Positions 1-8,451 of a DNA stretch of 64,000 bases are shown here, in pieces. Made by a program: the position numbers and the translations under genes. The stretch comes from Pedobacter steynii (GTDB lineage: Bacteria > Bacteroidota > Bacteroidia > Sphingobacteriales > Sphingobacteriaceae): assembly GCF_900103665.1 (NCBI RefSeq), contig NZ_FNGY01000012.1, forward strand, positions 62,001 through 126,000, read 5' to 3'. The notes beneath the pieces are model-generated. The model was given only the letters and a program-made list of their open reading frames with translations, made no database searches and was not told where the DNA came from. Within the stretch, counting starts at the first letter, position 1. Every line of letters starts with the position of its first letter.

Positions 1-196
1 CTACAGTATATGGATTGTTTAGTGTTGCTCCTCCATGCGTTCTGAACAAAAGATTTTTATCTTCGAGTAGTTTCAGGTCTTTTCTGATCGTTACAGAGGA
101 AACATCCAGTTCTTTACATAAAGCCTGAACATCTACTGATCCGTCAGTCTGAATTTTATTAAGAATATATTGGTGTCTTTCTGCTATATTGATCAT
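1..196 (-). CDS. DeoR-family transcriptional regulator, N-terminal part
   Basis: The reverse strand starts with ATG at 196 and reads MINIAERHQYILNKI, followed by a winged helix-turn-helix (VDVQALCKELDVSSVTIRKD) and the typical RTHGGA turn at the end of the DeoR DNA-binding domain. Only about 65 residues lie in the window; the sugar-phosphate sensing domain is cut off at base 1. DeoR regulators usually repress sugar or nucleoside catabolic genes and respond to phosphorylated sugars, but the target cannot be told here because downstream genes lie outside the window. It is divergent from the phosphodiesterase gene at 353. Confidence 0.88.
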   Translation of the reverse strand, partial: MINIAERHQYILNKIQTDGSVDVQALCKELDVSSVTIRKDLKLLEDKNLLFRTHGGATLNNPYTV

Positions 197-352
197 CGAA
201 GGTCTTGATTGTGGTTCGGGTACCTGGTTTGAAATTAAAGATGCAACAAACTTAAGTGAAAAATAAATTATTCCATTTGTTTTTTAGTTTAACATATCTA
301 TAATACCTCCTTAATAAGGAAACCGGGACATTTGCCCTAAAATCATCAAAAC

Positions 353-1264
353 ATGACCATGAAAAATGCTAACTTCCTACTCTGTATCGCCGCAATCGGC
401 TTATCTTCGTGTAAGACCATGCAACAGCGTATGACAACTACAGCTCAATTTCCTGCTTTTAGTAACGAGGGCCACAGGGGTGGGCGGGGTTTAATGCCTG
501 AAAATACCATTCCAGCAATGTATCATGCTATAGACCTCGGGATGACTACACTGGAAATGGATACACACATTACCAAAGATCAGGAAGTGGTAGTGACTCA
601 TGATGATTACCTGAGTCCTGCTTTTATGCTGGATCCGCAAGGTCAGGAAATTTCAAAATCCGATGCCCGGAAATATGCTGTTTTTCAAATGGACTATGTG
701 GCACTGAAGCAATTCGATCTGGGCTCTAAATATTATGAGGCATTTCCTCAGCAGAAAAAGATGAAAAGCTATATTCCCCGTTTGGGAGAGCTGATAGATG
801 CTGTTCAGCAATATTTGAAGAAAGCAGGTAAAAAACAAATATTTTATAACATTGAGACGAAATGCAGTCCGGAAGGAGACGGCTTGCTGAATCCAGATCC
901 TGAAACTTTTGTCCAGCTGTTGATGGATGTGATTGAGAAGAAAGGAATTCAGCAATTTGTCGTGATTCAATCTTTTGACAAGAGAACTTTACAGGTCCTC
1001 CACAAGAAATACCCTCAAATGAAAACTTCTTATCTGGTTGCCAATAAAAAGAGTTTTGAAGAAAATATTGCCGATCTGGGATTTAATCCATTTATCCTGA
1101 GTCCGATGTATCAGATGGTGAACGCAGAGCTCATTAAAAAGTGCCATGAACAGCAGATTAAGGTGATTCCATGGACAGTGAATACGGCTAAAGAAATCAC
1201 AGAACTCAAAGCTTTGAATGTAGATGGAATCATCTCCGATTATCCTGATCTGCTAGGTCATTAA
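353..1264 (+). CDS. glycerophosphodiester phosphodiesterase family lipoprotein
   Basis: This 303-residue protein belongs to the GDPD TIM-barrel family, which cleaves glycerophosphodiesters from phospholipid turnover into glycerol-3-phosphate and an alcohol. The N-terminus is a lipoprotein signal ending in LSSC with the lipidated cysteine at residue 20, so it should sit in a membrane facing the periplasm. Visible family residues are His41 and Arg42 with Glu50 (HRGG...PENT), Glu68 and Asp70 (LEMD), His83 (THDD), the NIETK strand, QSFD and the late WTVN motif. An alternative ATG lies two codons downstream at 359 and gives the same signal peptide. An SGNH hydrolase follows in the same direction, 73 bp away, and may act on related lipid products. 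The substrate is not identifiable from sequence. Confidence 0.9.
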   Translation: MTMKNANFLLCIAAIGLSSCKTMQQRMTTTAQFPAFSNEGHRGGRGLMPENTIPAMYHAIDLGMTTLEMDTHITKDQEVVVTHDDYLSPAFMLDPQGQEISKSDARKYAVFQMDYVALKQFDLGSKYYEAFPQQKKMKSYIPRLGELIDAVQQYLKKAGKKQIFYNIETKCSPEGDGLLNPDPETFVQLLMDVIEKKGIQQFVVIQSFDKRTLQVLHKKYPQMKTSYLVANKKSFEENIADLGFNPFILSPMYQMVNAELIKKCHEQQIKVIPWTVNTAKEITELKALNVDGIISDYPDLLGH

Positions 1265-1337
1265 GTAACATATTTGTTAATGAGTTTTGTGCATTGACAC
1301 TATAGAAAGATCAGCTAAAGTCGTAGTTTAGTTCTGT

Positions 1338-2018
1338 ATGAAAAAAGTATGCTATTACCTGATCACAGGAACTTGCCTGATCTTTCTTTTAGCCCCTTTT
1401 AAGTTAAGTGCCCAGAATGTAAAATGGGATACCACTTCCAGAGCGAAATATTATGCAGAAAAGCTGTTGAAATTTAAATCCGATCCGATTTCAGAGCAGG
1501 ATTTTGTATTTCTGGGGAACAGCATTACTGCAGGAGCCAACTGGGCGACTTTGCTGGATTTACCTAATGCAAAAAACAGGGGGATTTCCGGCGACATCAC
1601 TTTCGGCGTTCTGGACCGCTTGTCAGAAATCATTGAGGCCAACCCTCGCAAAATATTTATACTCATCGGGATCAATGACCTTTCCAAAGGCATTCCCGAT
1701 AGCCTTATCCTAAGGAATTATAAGCGGATGATTGGCCGGATTCAGAAAGGCTCAAAGTCGAAAATCTACTTTAATACACTCTTGCCGGTTCGCTATACCG
1801 GCGATAAACAAGTAGAAAGGAATGAACACATTACCTGGCTAAATAAAGAAATCAGGAAGCTGGCAGGTAAAAGAGTGACCATTATCGATCTCTATCCTCA
1901 TTTCATAGATGCAGAAAACAGACTTAAAGAAAACCTCACTAACGACGGTTTGCATCTGAATGCTGCGGGGTATCAGGAATGGGCTAATCTGCTTAAAGCA
2001 GGCAATTATCTAAAATAG
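1338..2018 (+). CDS. secreted SGNH/GDSL-family hydrolase
   Basis: This 226-residue protein has an N-terminal signal peptide ending near KLSAQ and then the four SGNH blocks: FLGNSIT with the nucleophile Ser62 (a GNS variant of GDS), RGISGDIT with the oxyanion glycine, GINDL with the Asn, and NDGLHLNAAGY with the catalytic Asp and His. Members are esterases or lipases acting on acyl or acetyl esters, for example platelet-activating-factor acetylhydrolase-like enzymes and sugar acetylesterases. It should act in the periplasm or outside the cell. The neighbour upstream is a glycerophosphodiesterase, which fits lipid salvage, but this is inference. No terminator separates them clearly. Confidence 0.85.
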   Translation: MKKVCYYLITGTCLIFLLAPFKLSAQNVKWDTTSRAKYYAEKLLKFKSDPISEQDFVFLGNSITAGANWATLLDLPNAKNRGISGDITFGVLDRLSEIIEANPRKIFILIGINDLSKGIPDSLILRNYKRMIGRIQKGSKSKIYFNTLLPVRYTGDKQVERNEHITWLNKEIRKLAGKRVTIIDLYPHFIDAENRLKENLTNDGLHLNAAGYQEWANLLKAGNYLK

Positions 2019-2082
2019 AATCTGTTTAACTATTTATAACGTTTATCACATTAGATTATAATCAGGAATCAGGGGTGTTTTA

Positions 2083-2463
2083 ATGGAAAATCAATTGGTA
2101 GTTTTAGCGCGCTTAATCGGGAATCTGAGCGCTGGCATGGTGGTAAGAGACCATGGTTTAAAGGGGAGTTTTTTACAAAAAGAATTTAAGCGGATCAAGT
2201 CCGAACTGGAAAAGCTGCCTTATCAGCATCTGGAGGATACGATTGAGGTCTGTGAGTTTCACCTGTCGGAATCCTGCAGACTGGCAGATATAGTTATCCG
2301 CTTAAAGGTTTCCCTAAAGATGAAGAAAGACCTGACAGATGATGAATTTTATCAGTTGATGAAGTGTGATACCCTATTGAAAGAGTTTAATACCCTAATC
2401 AATTTCAATAAGGCGCTGATTCAACGTAAAACCGATCTCAATCAGGAAATGGGTGCCGTATAA
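2083..2463 (+). CDS. hypothetical protein of 126 residues
   Basis: I do not recognise this protein. It has no signal peptide or membrane segment, is mostly charged and predicted helical, and contains three cysteines (the CEFHLSESC pair and a later KCDT). The ATG at 2083 lies 64 bases after the SGNH hydrolase stop. Its last 22 bases overlap the 3' end of the convergent desaturase gene. The frame is open, codon use resembles its neighbours and the start is plausible, so it is probably a real gene, but no function can be assigned. Confidence 0.6.
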   Translation: MENQLVVLARLIGNLSAGMVVRDHGLKGSFLQKEFKRIKSELEKLPYQHLEDTIEVCEFHLSESCRLADIVIRLKVSLKMKKDLTDDEFYQLMKCDTLLKEFNTLINFNKALIQRKTDLNQEMGAV

Positions 2464-3584
2464 ATGGCTAAGTCTACTTCTCTATTGACATATCTGTTCT
2501 CTTTATAGGTTTCTTTACCTAATTTCCTAAGCATCCTGTAATGAGATTTTAAAGCATCCCCAAAGGTGATACATTCATTATAAGGCAGGTCGAATTCTGC
2601 CGCTGTTTGCTTAACGATCGCGCCAATGGCGGGGTAGTGGATGTGGCAGATTTTAGGGAAAAGGTGGTGTTCTACCTGTCTGTTTAATCCTCCGCATAAA
2701 AATGCTGCCAATTGGCTTTCTACCGCAAAATTAGCGGTTGTCTGTAGCTGATGCGCTGCCCAGGCCTCTTCAATATTGCCTTCATCGTTAGGGAAAGGAA
2801 ACTCCGTCGATTCTACTACATGCGCAAGCTGAAATACCAGGCCAAGGACTAAACCCTGTGCAAATTGCATGACCAGAAAGCCGGTGATAAACTGCCACCA
2901 GCTGATGTTCATCACCAGAAGGGGAAGTACAATAAACAGGAAGTAATAAATTGCCTTATAAAAGAAGAGGTTAAAATATTCAATTTTAGGATGGCTCAAT
3001 ACATGCTCGCCGATCTTTTTCTGGAAGAACTTTTTATAATCTTTTCTGAATACCCAGGAAAGCATGGCCAGGCTGTACAATGCAAAAGCATAAAAATGCT
3101 GGTATTGTTGTACCCTGTTAACGGTTTCAGAGGTAGAGAACCGGATCAGGCCAGGGGCAACGTCAATATCTTCGTCATGCCCGGCAATATTCGTATAGGT
3201 ATGGTGAACAATGTTGTGGCAAATGTTCCAGACATAAGGGCTGGCACCAATCAGGTTAAATACAAAACTGAATATTTTGTTGACGGTAGGGTTGGGAGAT
3301 AAAGCTTTGTGAATGGCATCATGACAAACATTAAAGCCGACAAAAGCACCGAACATCCCCAGAAGGATGGCCAGTAAAAGCATAATGGGTAAGCTTAGGT
3401 TACCCAGCAACAACAGGAGATAAATACCGGTTAGTCCGGTAATAAAGAAAAAAACCTTGAACCACATGGCAGCATTGGCATGCGTTGAAATATTATTTTC
3501 AATAAAGTAGGCATCAACCCGCTTCCGTACTGTAATGTAAAATGTTGACTTATTGGCATTAGTGAATTTGACTTTTCTCGTCAT
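2442..3584 (-). CDS. membrane fatty acid desaturase (acyl-CoA/acyl-lipid type)
   Basis: This 380-residue integral membrane protein carries the three histidine boxes of the membrane desaturase family that bind the di-iron centre: HDAIH (residues 88-92), HNIVHH (123-128) and QVEHH (303-307). The Gln in the third box is typical of front-end (delta-5/delta-6 like) and linoleoyl-CoA-type desaturases. Hydrophobic segments near residues 45-80 and 205-255 form the membrane anchors. There is no fused cytochrome b5 domain, so electrons must come from a separate ferredoxin or similar. It would introduce double bonds into membrane acyl chains, often a cold adaptation. It is transcribed alone, convergent to the small gene at 2083. 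Confidence 0.92.
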   Translation of the reverse strand: MTRKVKFTNANKSTFYITVRKRVDAYFIENNISTHANAAMWFKVFFFITGLTGIYLLLLLGNLSLPIMLLLAILLGMFGAFVGFNVCHDAIHKALSPNPTVNKIFSFVFNLIGASPYVWNICHNIVHHTYTNIAGHDEDIDVAPGLIRFSTSETVNRVQQYQHFYAFALYSLAMLSWVFRKDYKKFFQKKIGEHVLSHPKIEYFNLFFYKAIYYFLFIVLPLLVMNISWWQFITGFLVMQFAQGLVLGLVFQLAHVVESTEFPFPNDEGNIEEAWAAHQLQTTANFAVESQLAAFLCGGLNRQVEHHLFPKICHIHYPAIGAIVKQTAAEFDLPYNECITFGDALKSHYRMLRKLGKETYKENRYVNREVDLAIYTAPIS

Positions 3585-3769
3585 AAATGTGTTTTCCCCT
3601 AAAAATGAATCGCTTGCTCCCCGTGTAATTTTGGCTAATGTACTATAATTAAATAGGTACGTACTGCTTTCTTATATTATTATTTAGTTACGAAAACGCC
3701 GGCAGTTTAGATTTTCATCTATATTTACCATAAATTAATGGTTCTATATCAATCATTATTGAAACATAG

Positions 3770-4783
3770 ATGGAGAGCGTAAATATCAAGCAATTAGCTA
3801 AAGCACTGAATTTATCCACTTCAACGGTATCCAGGGCTTTCAGAGATAACAGTGACATTAGTAAGGAAACGAAGGAAAAGATACTTTCCAAAGCGAAGGA
3901 ATTAAATTATCAGCCCAACCATTACGCCAGTAATCTGAGGGAGCAAAAAAGTAAAACCATTGCTGTAATTGTTCCTGAGCTGGCCAATAATTTTTTCTCG
4001 CAAGCCATTCGGGGGATCGAACGCATTGCCAGAGATAAAGGTTATCATATCCTGATTTATGCGACAGAAGATGATTATGAGAAAGAAGTATCTTTTATCA
4101 GACACCTTCATAACGGACGTGCCGATGGCATCATTATGTCGGTATCCGGAGAGGCGAATGACCATACCTACCTGAATGAACTGAGCCAGAACCGGCTTCC
4201 CCTGGTCTTCTTTGACCGGGTTTACGAAGACATCGTGACCCCAAGGGTGATCACCAATGATTACGACAGCAGTTTTGCTGCTACACAGCACCTGATCAAG
4301 CAGGGGTGTAAAGAAATTGCTTACCTGGTGATCAACAAAAATCTATCTATCGGAAAGTTTAGGATGCAGGGTTATCTTGATGCTCTGGAGAAACACCGCA
4401 TCCCTTTTGACGACCGCCTGGTTGTCGATTGTACAAATAGTTATGCAAAGAACGACGCCATCTTAAAGCGTTTACTTCTGGACATTAAGCCTGATGGGGT
4501 CTTTACTTCTGTGGAAAGGCTGGCATTTGCAACTTATTATGCCTGTTATGACCTTAACATCTCTATCCCTGATGACCTGAAGGTCATCGGCTTCTCCAGT
4601 CTGGAGATCGCCCCTCTATTAAATCCATCTTTAACGACGATTACACAACCCGCTACCAAAATAGGGATTGCCGCTGCCAATCTTTTATTCAAGATGCTGG
4701 AAACACCAGGAGCGGTAAACCCCAGTGAAAAAATTATACTGAATTCTAAACTGATTAAAAGAAGGTCTACCGATCGGAGTTAA
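3770..4783 (+). CDS. LacI-family transcriptional regulator of the starch locus
   Basis: This 337-residue protein has an N-terminal LacI helix-turn-helix (IKQLAKALNLSTSTVSRAFR, residues about 6-25), the hinge helix region through YQPNHYASNLR, and a periplasmic-binding-protein-like effector domain (TIAVIVPELANNFFSQ onward). It should bind DNA as a dimer and respond to a sugar, most likely maltose or a maltodextrin because it lies directly upstream of a co-oriented Sus-type locus. Bacteroides thetaiotaomicron uses the membrane sensor SusR instead; a LacI-type regulator is the arrangement seen in several other Bacteroidota. A rho-independent terminator follows at 4798, and a CG-centred perfect palindrome at 5007 is a candidate operator. 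Confidence 0.93.
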   Translation: MESVNIKQLAKALNLSTSTVSRAFRDNSDISKETKEKILSKAKELNYQPNHYASNLREQKSKTIAVIVPELANNFFSQAIRGIERIARDKGYHILIYATEDDYEKEVSFIRHLHNGRADGIIMSVSGEANDHTYLNELSQNRLPLVFFDRVYEDIVTPRVITNDYDSSFAATQHLIKQGCKEIAYLVINKNLSIGKFRMQGYLDALEKHRIPFDDRLVVDCTNSYAKNDAILKRLLLDIKPDGVFTSVERLAFATYYACYDLNISIPDDLKVIGFSSLEIAPLLNPSLTTITQPATKIGIAAANLLFKMLETPGAVNPSEKIILNSKLIKRRSTDRS

Positions 4784-4797
4784 GCCTTGTTTTTTTT

Positions 4798-4816
4798 ACC
4801 GGATGCTCCGGTTTTT
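4798..4816 (+). terminator. terminator after the LacI regulator
   Basis: The inverted repeat ACCGGA-TGC-TCCGGT is followed by a run of T. It begins 15 bases after the regulator's stop codon and would separate its transcript from the SusC operon. Confidence 0.75.
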
Positions 4817-5006
4817 GAGCTTTCAAAAAGCTTCCGGAAAACAAGAAAATCCGGTCTGATTTTTTTCTCTTTTTCTCCTGCTGAAAGGCTGCTTTTTTGG
4901 AGGTACAAAAGAGATGTTTTTTGAAAAAAATAACAAGGATTTTCCGATTTCACGCAGAATTCCCCTGGGATTTTAAAGCCGGCTTTGCAAAATGTGTGAA
5001 TAATTA

Positions 5007-5020
5007 CGGGAACGTTCCCG
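5007..5020. promoter_or_regulatory. candidate LacI-type operator palindrome
   Basis: CGGGAACGTTCCCG is a perfect 14-bp palindrome with a central CG, the form typical of LacI-family operators. A further half-site, CGTTCCCGG, lies at 5025-5033, giving a direct repeat of CGTTCCCGG with a 12-base period. It is between the LacI gene and susC, about 295 bases ahead of the susC start. Binding by the neighbouring regulator is inferred. Confidence 0.5.
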
Positions 5021-5051
5021 GTATCGTTCCCGGAAAAACAGTCAAAATAGC

Positions 5052-5074
5052 ATAAGTGTAAAAAATACACTTAT
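5052..5074. promoter_or_regulatory. inverted repeat TAAGTGTA-type, distal copy
   Basis: ATAAGTGTA, five A residues, then TACACTTAT form a perfect 9-5-9 inverted repeat. A related repeat lies 204 bases downstream at 5258-5276. The shared half-site suggests a dimeric regulator binding site; which regulator is unknown. Confidence 0.45.
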
Positions 5075-5257
5075 AAAGCTTAAAATTGTTTGTAATTAAT
5101 TGATAATGAGCTGTTAATTATTTTTACTCCTAATTTTATGAAAATCGGACTTGCAAATTTATATGCACGTTTTTTGGTTTTTGAAGTATAAAATATGGTG
5201 TTAAAAAAAAATATAATATAAAATTTTGATTTCTCAGGTGGGCTTGTAAATTTACCA

Positions 5258-5276
5258 TAAGTGTTACATACACTTA
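5258..5276. promoter_or_regulatory. inverted repeat TAAGTGT-type, proximal copy
   Basis: TAAGTGT, the spacer TACAT, then ACACTTA form a perfect 7-5-7 inverted repeat 38 bases ahead of the susC ATG. It shares both arms with the repeat at 5052-5074, though the spacing differs by two bases. Its position next to the start fits control of susC transcription or of the leader. Confidence 0.45.
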
Positions 5277-5314
5277 ACATTAACCAAATATTTACATTAA
5301 AAAAGAGCCCAAAT

Positions 5315-8300
5315 ATGAAAGTATTTTACCTGATGAAGCATAGTCTTTTGGTGTGGTTAGCGCTAATCACATTGACGGCAAATGCGCAAACCAGTTCCTT
5401 AGCTGGAAAGGTACTTGATGAGACCGGACAACCTTTGCCCGGAGCTTCTGTTCAGATCAAAAATCTCCAGAAGAGTACCACCACTACAGGCGATGGTGCC
5501 TACCAGTTAGGCGGACTGAGCAACGGGACTGTAACGGTTACCGTGAGCTATATCGGCTATCAGTCGCACAGCCAGGAAGTCAGCATCAAAGGAAACACCA
5601 ACCTTAATTTCAATTTAAAGCCAAGTGCGGAAAGCCTTAATGAGGTGGTCGTAGTTGGTTATGGTACGCAAACCAGAAGAGAGATTACAGGTTCCATTGC
5701 CAAAGTTACCGGCGATCAGATTGCTTCTACCCCTGCACCTTCATTTGAATCTGCTTTAGCAGGTAGGGCCGCCGGTGTACAGGTGACCACTGGATCCGGG
5801 ATAGCCGGTTCTTCTGCCCAAATCAGAATCCGTGGAATTGGTTCCATCTCAGGTGGTGGTGAGCCGCTATACGTGATTGATGGAATTCCAATGACCTCCG
5901 ATATTTTCTCAGGTGCAGGCGCAAACGGAGATGGGAGAGTACGCGCGGGATTTAATCAGAATCCCCTGGCTACCCTGAATCCAAATGACATTGAATCGGT
6001 AGACATCCTGAAAGATGCCGGTGCGGCAGGTATTTATGGTTCCAGAGGAGCGAACGGTGTGATTCTGATCACCACAAAACGCGGTAAGGCAGGAGCACCA
6101 AAGTTTAATTTTTCTTCTAAAGTTGGATTATCAAGTGCTTCTAACAGGCCTCATTATACCAATAGCGAACAATGGTTACAGCTTCGCCAGGAGGCATGGG
6201 AAAATGACGGAAATACCGGACTGGCCCCTTTACCTGCAAATATTACCTGGGATGAGGCTAAAAATACCAATACTGACTGGTGGGATTTAACAACCAGAGA
6301 AGCCGTTTCTCAGGATTACAGCCTTTCCGTAAGTGGAGGAGGTAAGAAATATAAAGCATTCTTAAGTGGTGCATGGAATGATAATCCTTCCTACATTGTT
6401 GGTAATAGTTATAAAAGGTTGAGCACAAGAGGAAATCTTGATTATACTTTTAATGATAAACTGAGTGCCAGCCTGTCTTCAAGCTGGGCACAGGGTGATA
6501 ACCAACGTGTATTGGCTGCCTGGGCAGGGGGGATTGGAGATGCGATGTCTTCGGCTCTGCCTATTTTCCCGATCTATAAAGATCCGGCAACCAACGACGG
6601 AAACCCTTACTTCTTTAACGGGGCAAATCCGGTAAGATCTGAAGAAAATACAGATTGGAGAACATTGGATACCCGTTGGATTTCCAATGTATACCTGAAT
6701 TATACCCCTATTAAAGACCTGACCATTCGTGTTGGCGGTTCCCTGGATTATAACGATACCCAGCAGGACCGTTACCAGAGCAAATACCTTATTGATGGTG
6801 CAAAGCCAATAAATGGGCAATCGCTTCGCTTTCCGGTATGGGTAACCAATTACAATACAAATGCAACCGCTACTTATAATTTTAAATTTACTGATAAACA
6901 TAAGTTTACGGCATTAGCAGGGGTTGAATATCAAAGATCAGTAACCAAACAATACAGTCGCATCGAATTATTTGGCCCAAATGCAACCGGAGTTTTTTAT
7001 AAGAATCCAGATCTATTGGATCAGGCTACCAAATATTATGTAAATGATAAAGGAGGATTAATTGCTCCTGATGGACGATGGGCATTTGCTTCCGTATTCG
7101 CGAGGTTAAACTATACTTATAACGATAAGTTTGTTATTCAGGCATTGGCACGTACCGATGGTTCTTCCCGTTTCGGTCCGAACAATAAATATGGTTTCTT
7201 TCCTGCCATCTCAGGCGCATGGATTGCCAGTCAGGAAGATTTTGTCAAATCTATGGAATGGGTTTCCCTGTTGAAATTCCGTGCCGGATATGGAATTACC
7301 GGAAATGCGAATATCCCTTCCGACAAATGGCGTTCTTATTATAAAGTAGATGAAGGTAAATACGGAAACGAGCCAATTATTTATCCTTCACAACTGGCTA
7401 ACCCAGACCTGAAATGGGAAGATATCCGCAGCATTGACTTAGCATTGGAATATGGATTCCTAAACAACAGAATCACTGGTGAGATTTCTTATTATAACAA
7501 AAAGACCACGGATGCTTTGCTAAACATTAACCTGCCGGATCATGTGGGCTACGAAAGTCAGTACAGAAATCTGGGTAAAATCAGAAACCAGGGTTTTGAA
7601 TTGAGCTTAAATACCAAGAATATCGTTTCCAAAGACTTTAGCTGGACTACGAATTTCAATATTGCTACCAATAACAACAAAATTCTTGACGTTGGTGGTT
7701 TGCCATCTGAGGCCATTCAGGGTGGAACAAATGATACCCGCGTGATTGTTGGTTATCCTATCGGAACAAACTTCCTGGTTCGTTATGCCGGAGTTGACCC
7801 TGCTGATGGAAACCCGATCTGGCTGGATAAGGACGGCAATCAAACCAAAACCTATAGCCCGGATAACCGTGTTGCAGCAGGTAAGGTAACTCCTGATTTT
7901 TCCGGAGGACTGACCAATACCTTTAACTATAAAGGCTTTGAGTTCTCGACCTTATTCACCTTTGTAAAAGGACAGGATTTATGGGATAACTCTGCGAAAT
8001 TTCAGTTCCAGGGTGCTTCTACTCAAAACTGGGTAGTGAGGGAAGATTTCTTTGACCGCTGGCGTAAACCCGGGGATATTGCTAAATATCCACGTTCTTA
8101 TTACAATACTGCCAATGGATATCCAGGGGTAACTGCACAGTATTTATTCAACTCTAACATGTTCCTGTATGATGGCTCTTACATCAAACTTAAACAGGCA
8201 ACGATTGCTTATACCCTTCCTGCCGAAGCGATGAGGAAGTTAAAGCTAAGTAATGTGAAGTTTTATCTGACAGGTGTCAATCTGCTGACATTTACAAAAT

Positions 8301-8431
8301 ATCCAGGGGGAGATCCTGAGGTGGCCCGTGATTATGAAAATGCGACCGACCGTAACCTGAGTGCGAATGTCACTTACCTTACTCCGCCGCAGCAAAAATC
8401 ATTCATATTGGGTGTAAACCTTAATTTCTAA
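5315..8431 (+). CDS. susC: SusC/RagA-type TonB-dependent outer membrane receptor
   Basis: This receptor imports oligosaccharides through the outer membrane using TonB energy. From the ATG at 5315 it has 1038 residues: a signal peptide ending in ANAQ, a CarboxypepD_reg-like domain (about residues 27-105, SLAGKVLDETGQPLPGASV), a TonB-box-like stretch before VVVVGYGTQ, a plug domain with the SusC signature (GEPLYVIDGIPM, DIESVDILKDAGAAGIYGSR, NGVILITTKRG) and a long beta-barrel ending in LGVNLNF. The frame also extends upstream to a GTG at 5261, but that would place 18 non-signal residues before the signal peptide. susD follows after 20 bases, forming the usual receptor/lid pair. The surrounding amylases point to maltodextrin as substrate. 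Confidence 0.96.
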   Translation: MKVFYLMKHSLLVWLALITLTANAQTSSLAGKVLDETGQPLPGASVQIKNLQKSTTTTGDGAYQLGGLSNGTVTVTVSYIGYQSHSQEVSIKGNTNLNFNLKPSAESLNEVVVVGYGTQTRREITGSIAKVTGDQIASTPAPSFESALAGRAAGVQVTTGSGIAGSSAQIRIRGIGSISGGGEPLYVIDGIPMTSDIFSGAGANGDGRVRAGFNQNPLATLNPNDIESVDILKDAGAAGIYGSRGANGVILITTKRGKAGAPKFNFSSKVGLSSASNRPHYTNSEQWLQLRQEAWENDGNTGLAPLPANITWDEAKNTNTDWWDLTTREAVSQDYSLSVSGGGKKYKAFLSGAWNDNPSYIVGNSYKRLSTRGNLDYTFNDKLSASLSSSWAQGDNQRVLAAWAGGIGDAMSSALPIFPIYKDPATNDGNPYFFNGANPVRSEENTDWRTLDTRWISNVYLNYTPIKDLTIRVGGSLDYNDTQQDRYQSKYLIDGAKPINGQSLRFPVWVTNYNTNATATYNFKFTDKHKFTALAGVEYQRSVTKQYSRIELFGPNATGVFYKNPDLLDQATKYYVNDKGGLIAPDGRWAFASVFARLNYTYNDKFVIQALARTDGSSRFGPNNKYGFFPAISGAWIASQEDFVKSMEWVSLLKFRAGYGITGNANIPSDKWRSYYKVDEGKYGNEPIIYPSQLANPDLKWEDIRSIDLALEYGFLNNRITGEISYYNKKTTDALLNINLPDHVGYESQYRNLGKIRNQGFELSLNTKNIVSKDFSWTTNFNIATNNNKILDVGGLPSEAIQGGTNDTRVIVGYPIGTNFLVRYAGVDPADGNPIWLDKDGNQTKTYSPDNRVAAGKVTPDFSGGLTNTFNYKGFEFSTLFTFVKGQDLWDNSAKFQFQGASTQNWVVREDFFDRWRKPGDIAKYPRSYYNTANGYPGVTAQYLFNSNMFLYDGSYIKLKQATIAYTLPAEAMRKLKLSNVKFYLTGVNLLTFTKYPGGDPEVARDYENATDRNLSANVTYLTPPQQKSFILGVNLNF

Positions 8432-8451
8432 ATTTTTAAGCACAACTAGAG

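Larger units (their letters stand above)
4817..5314 (+). other. susC upstream regulatory region (no gene)
   Basis: Together with the terminator, this region makes a 531-base gene-free gap. It holds a GC-richer part up to about 5040 with the palindrome at 5007-5020 and a second copy of its half-site, CGTTCCCGG, at 5025-5033. A very AT-rich part from 5041 holds two inverted repeats built on TAAGTGT/ACACTTA. I could not find a convincing TAnnTTTG promoter element for susC on the plus strand. Short reading frames on the minus strand here look like noise. Confidence 0.6.

Noticed and set aside
2865..3302. 145-residue plus-strand open frame inside the desaturase gene
   Set aside because: It is the antisense shadow of a clear desaturase with all three histidine boxes, and its translation lacks any domain or composition of a real protein.
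4780..5070. 96-residue minus-strand open frame after the LacI gene
   Set aside because: It runs through the terminator and the palindrome region, has a random-looking Cys/Phe-rich composition and no promoter.
5154..5161. TAAATTTG promoter-like element on the minus strand upstream of susC
   Set aside because: There is no gene in that direction before the terminator at 4798; a match of this length is expected by chance in such AT-rich DNA.
5261..5314. GTG start for susC at 5261
   Set aside because: It would add 18 residues ahead of a normal signal peptide and would overlap the inverted repeat at 5258-5276.
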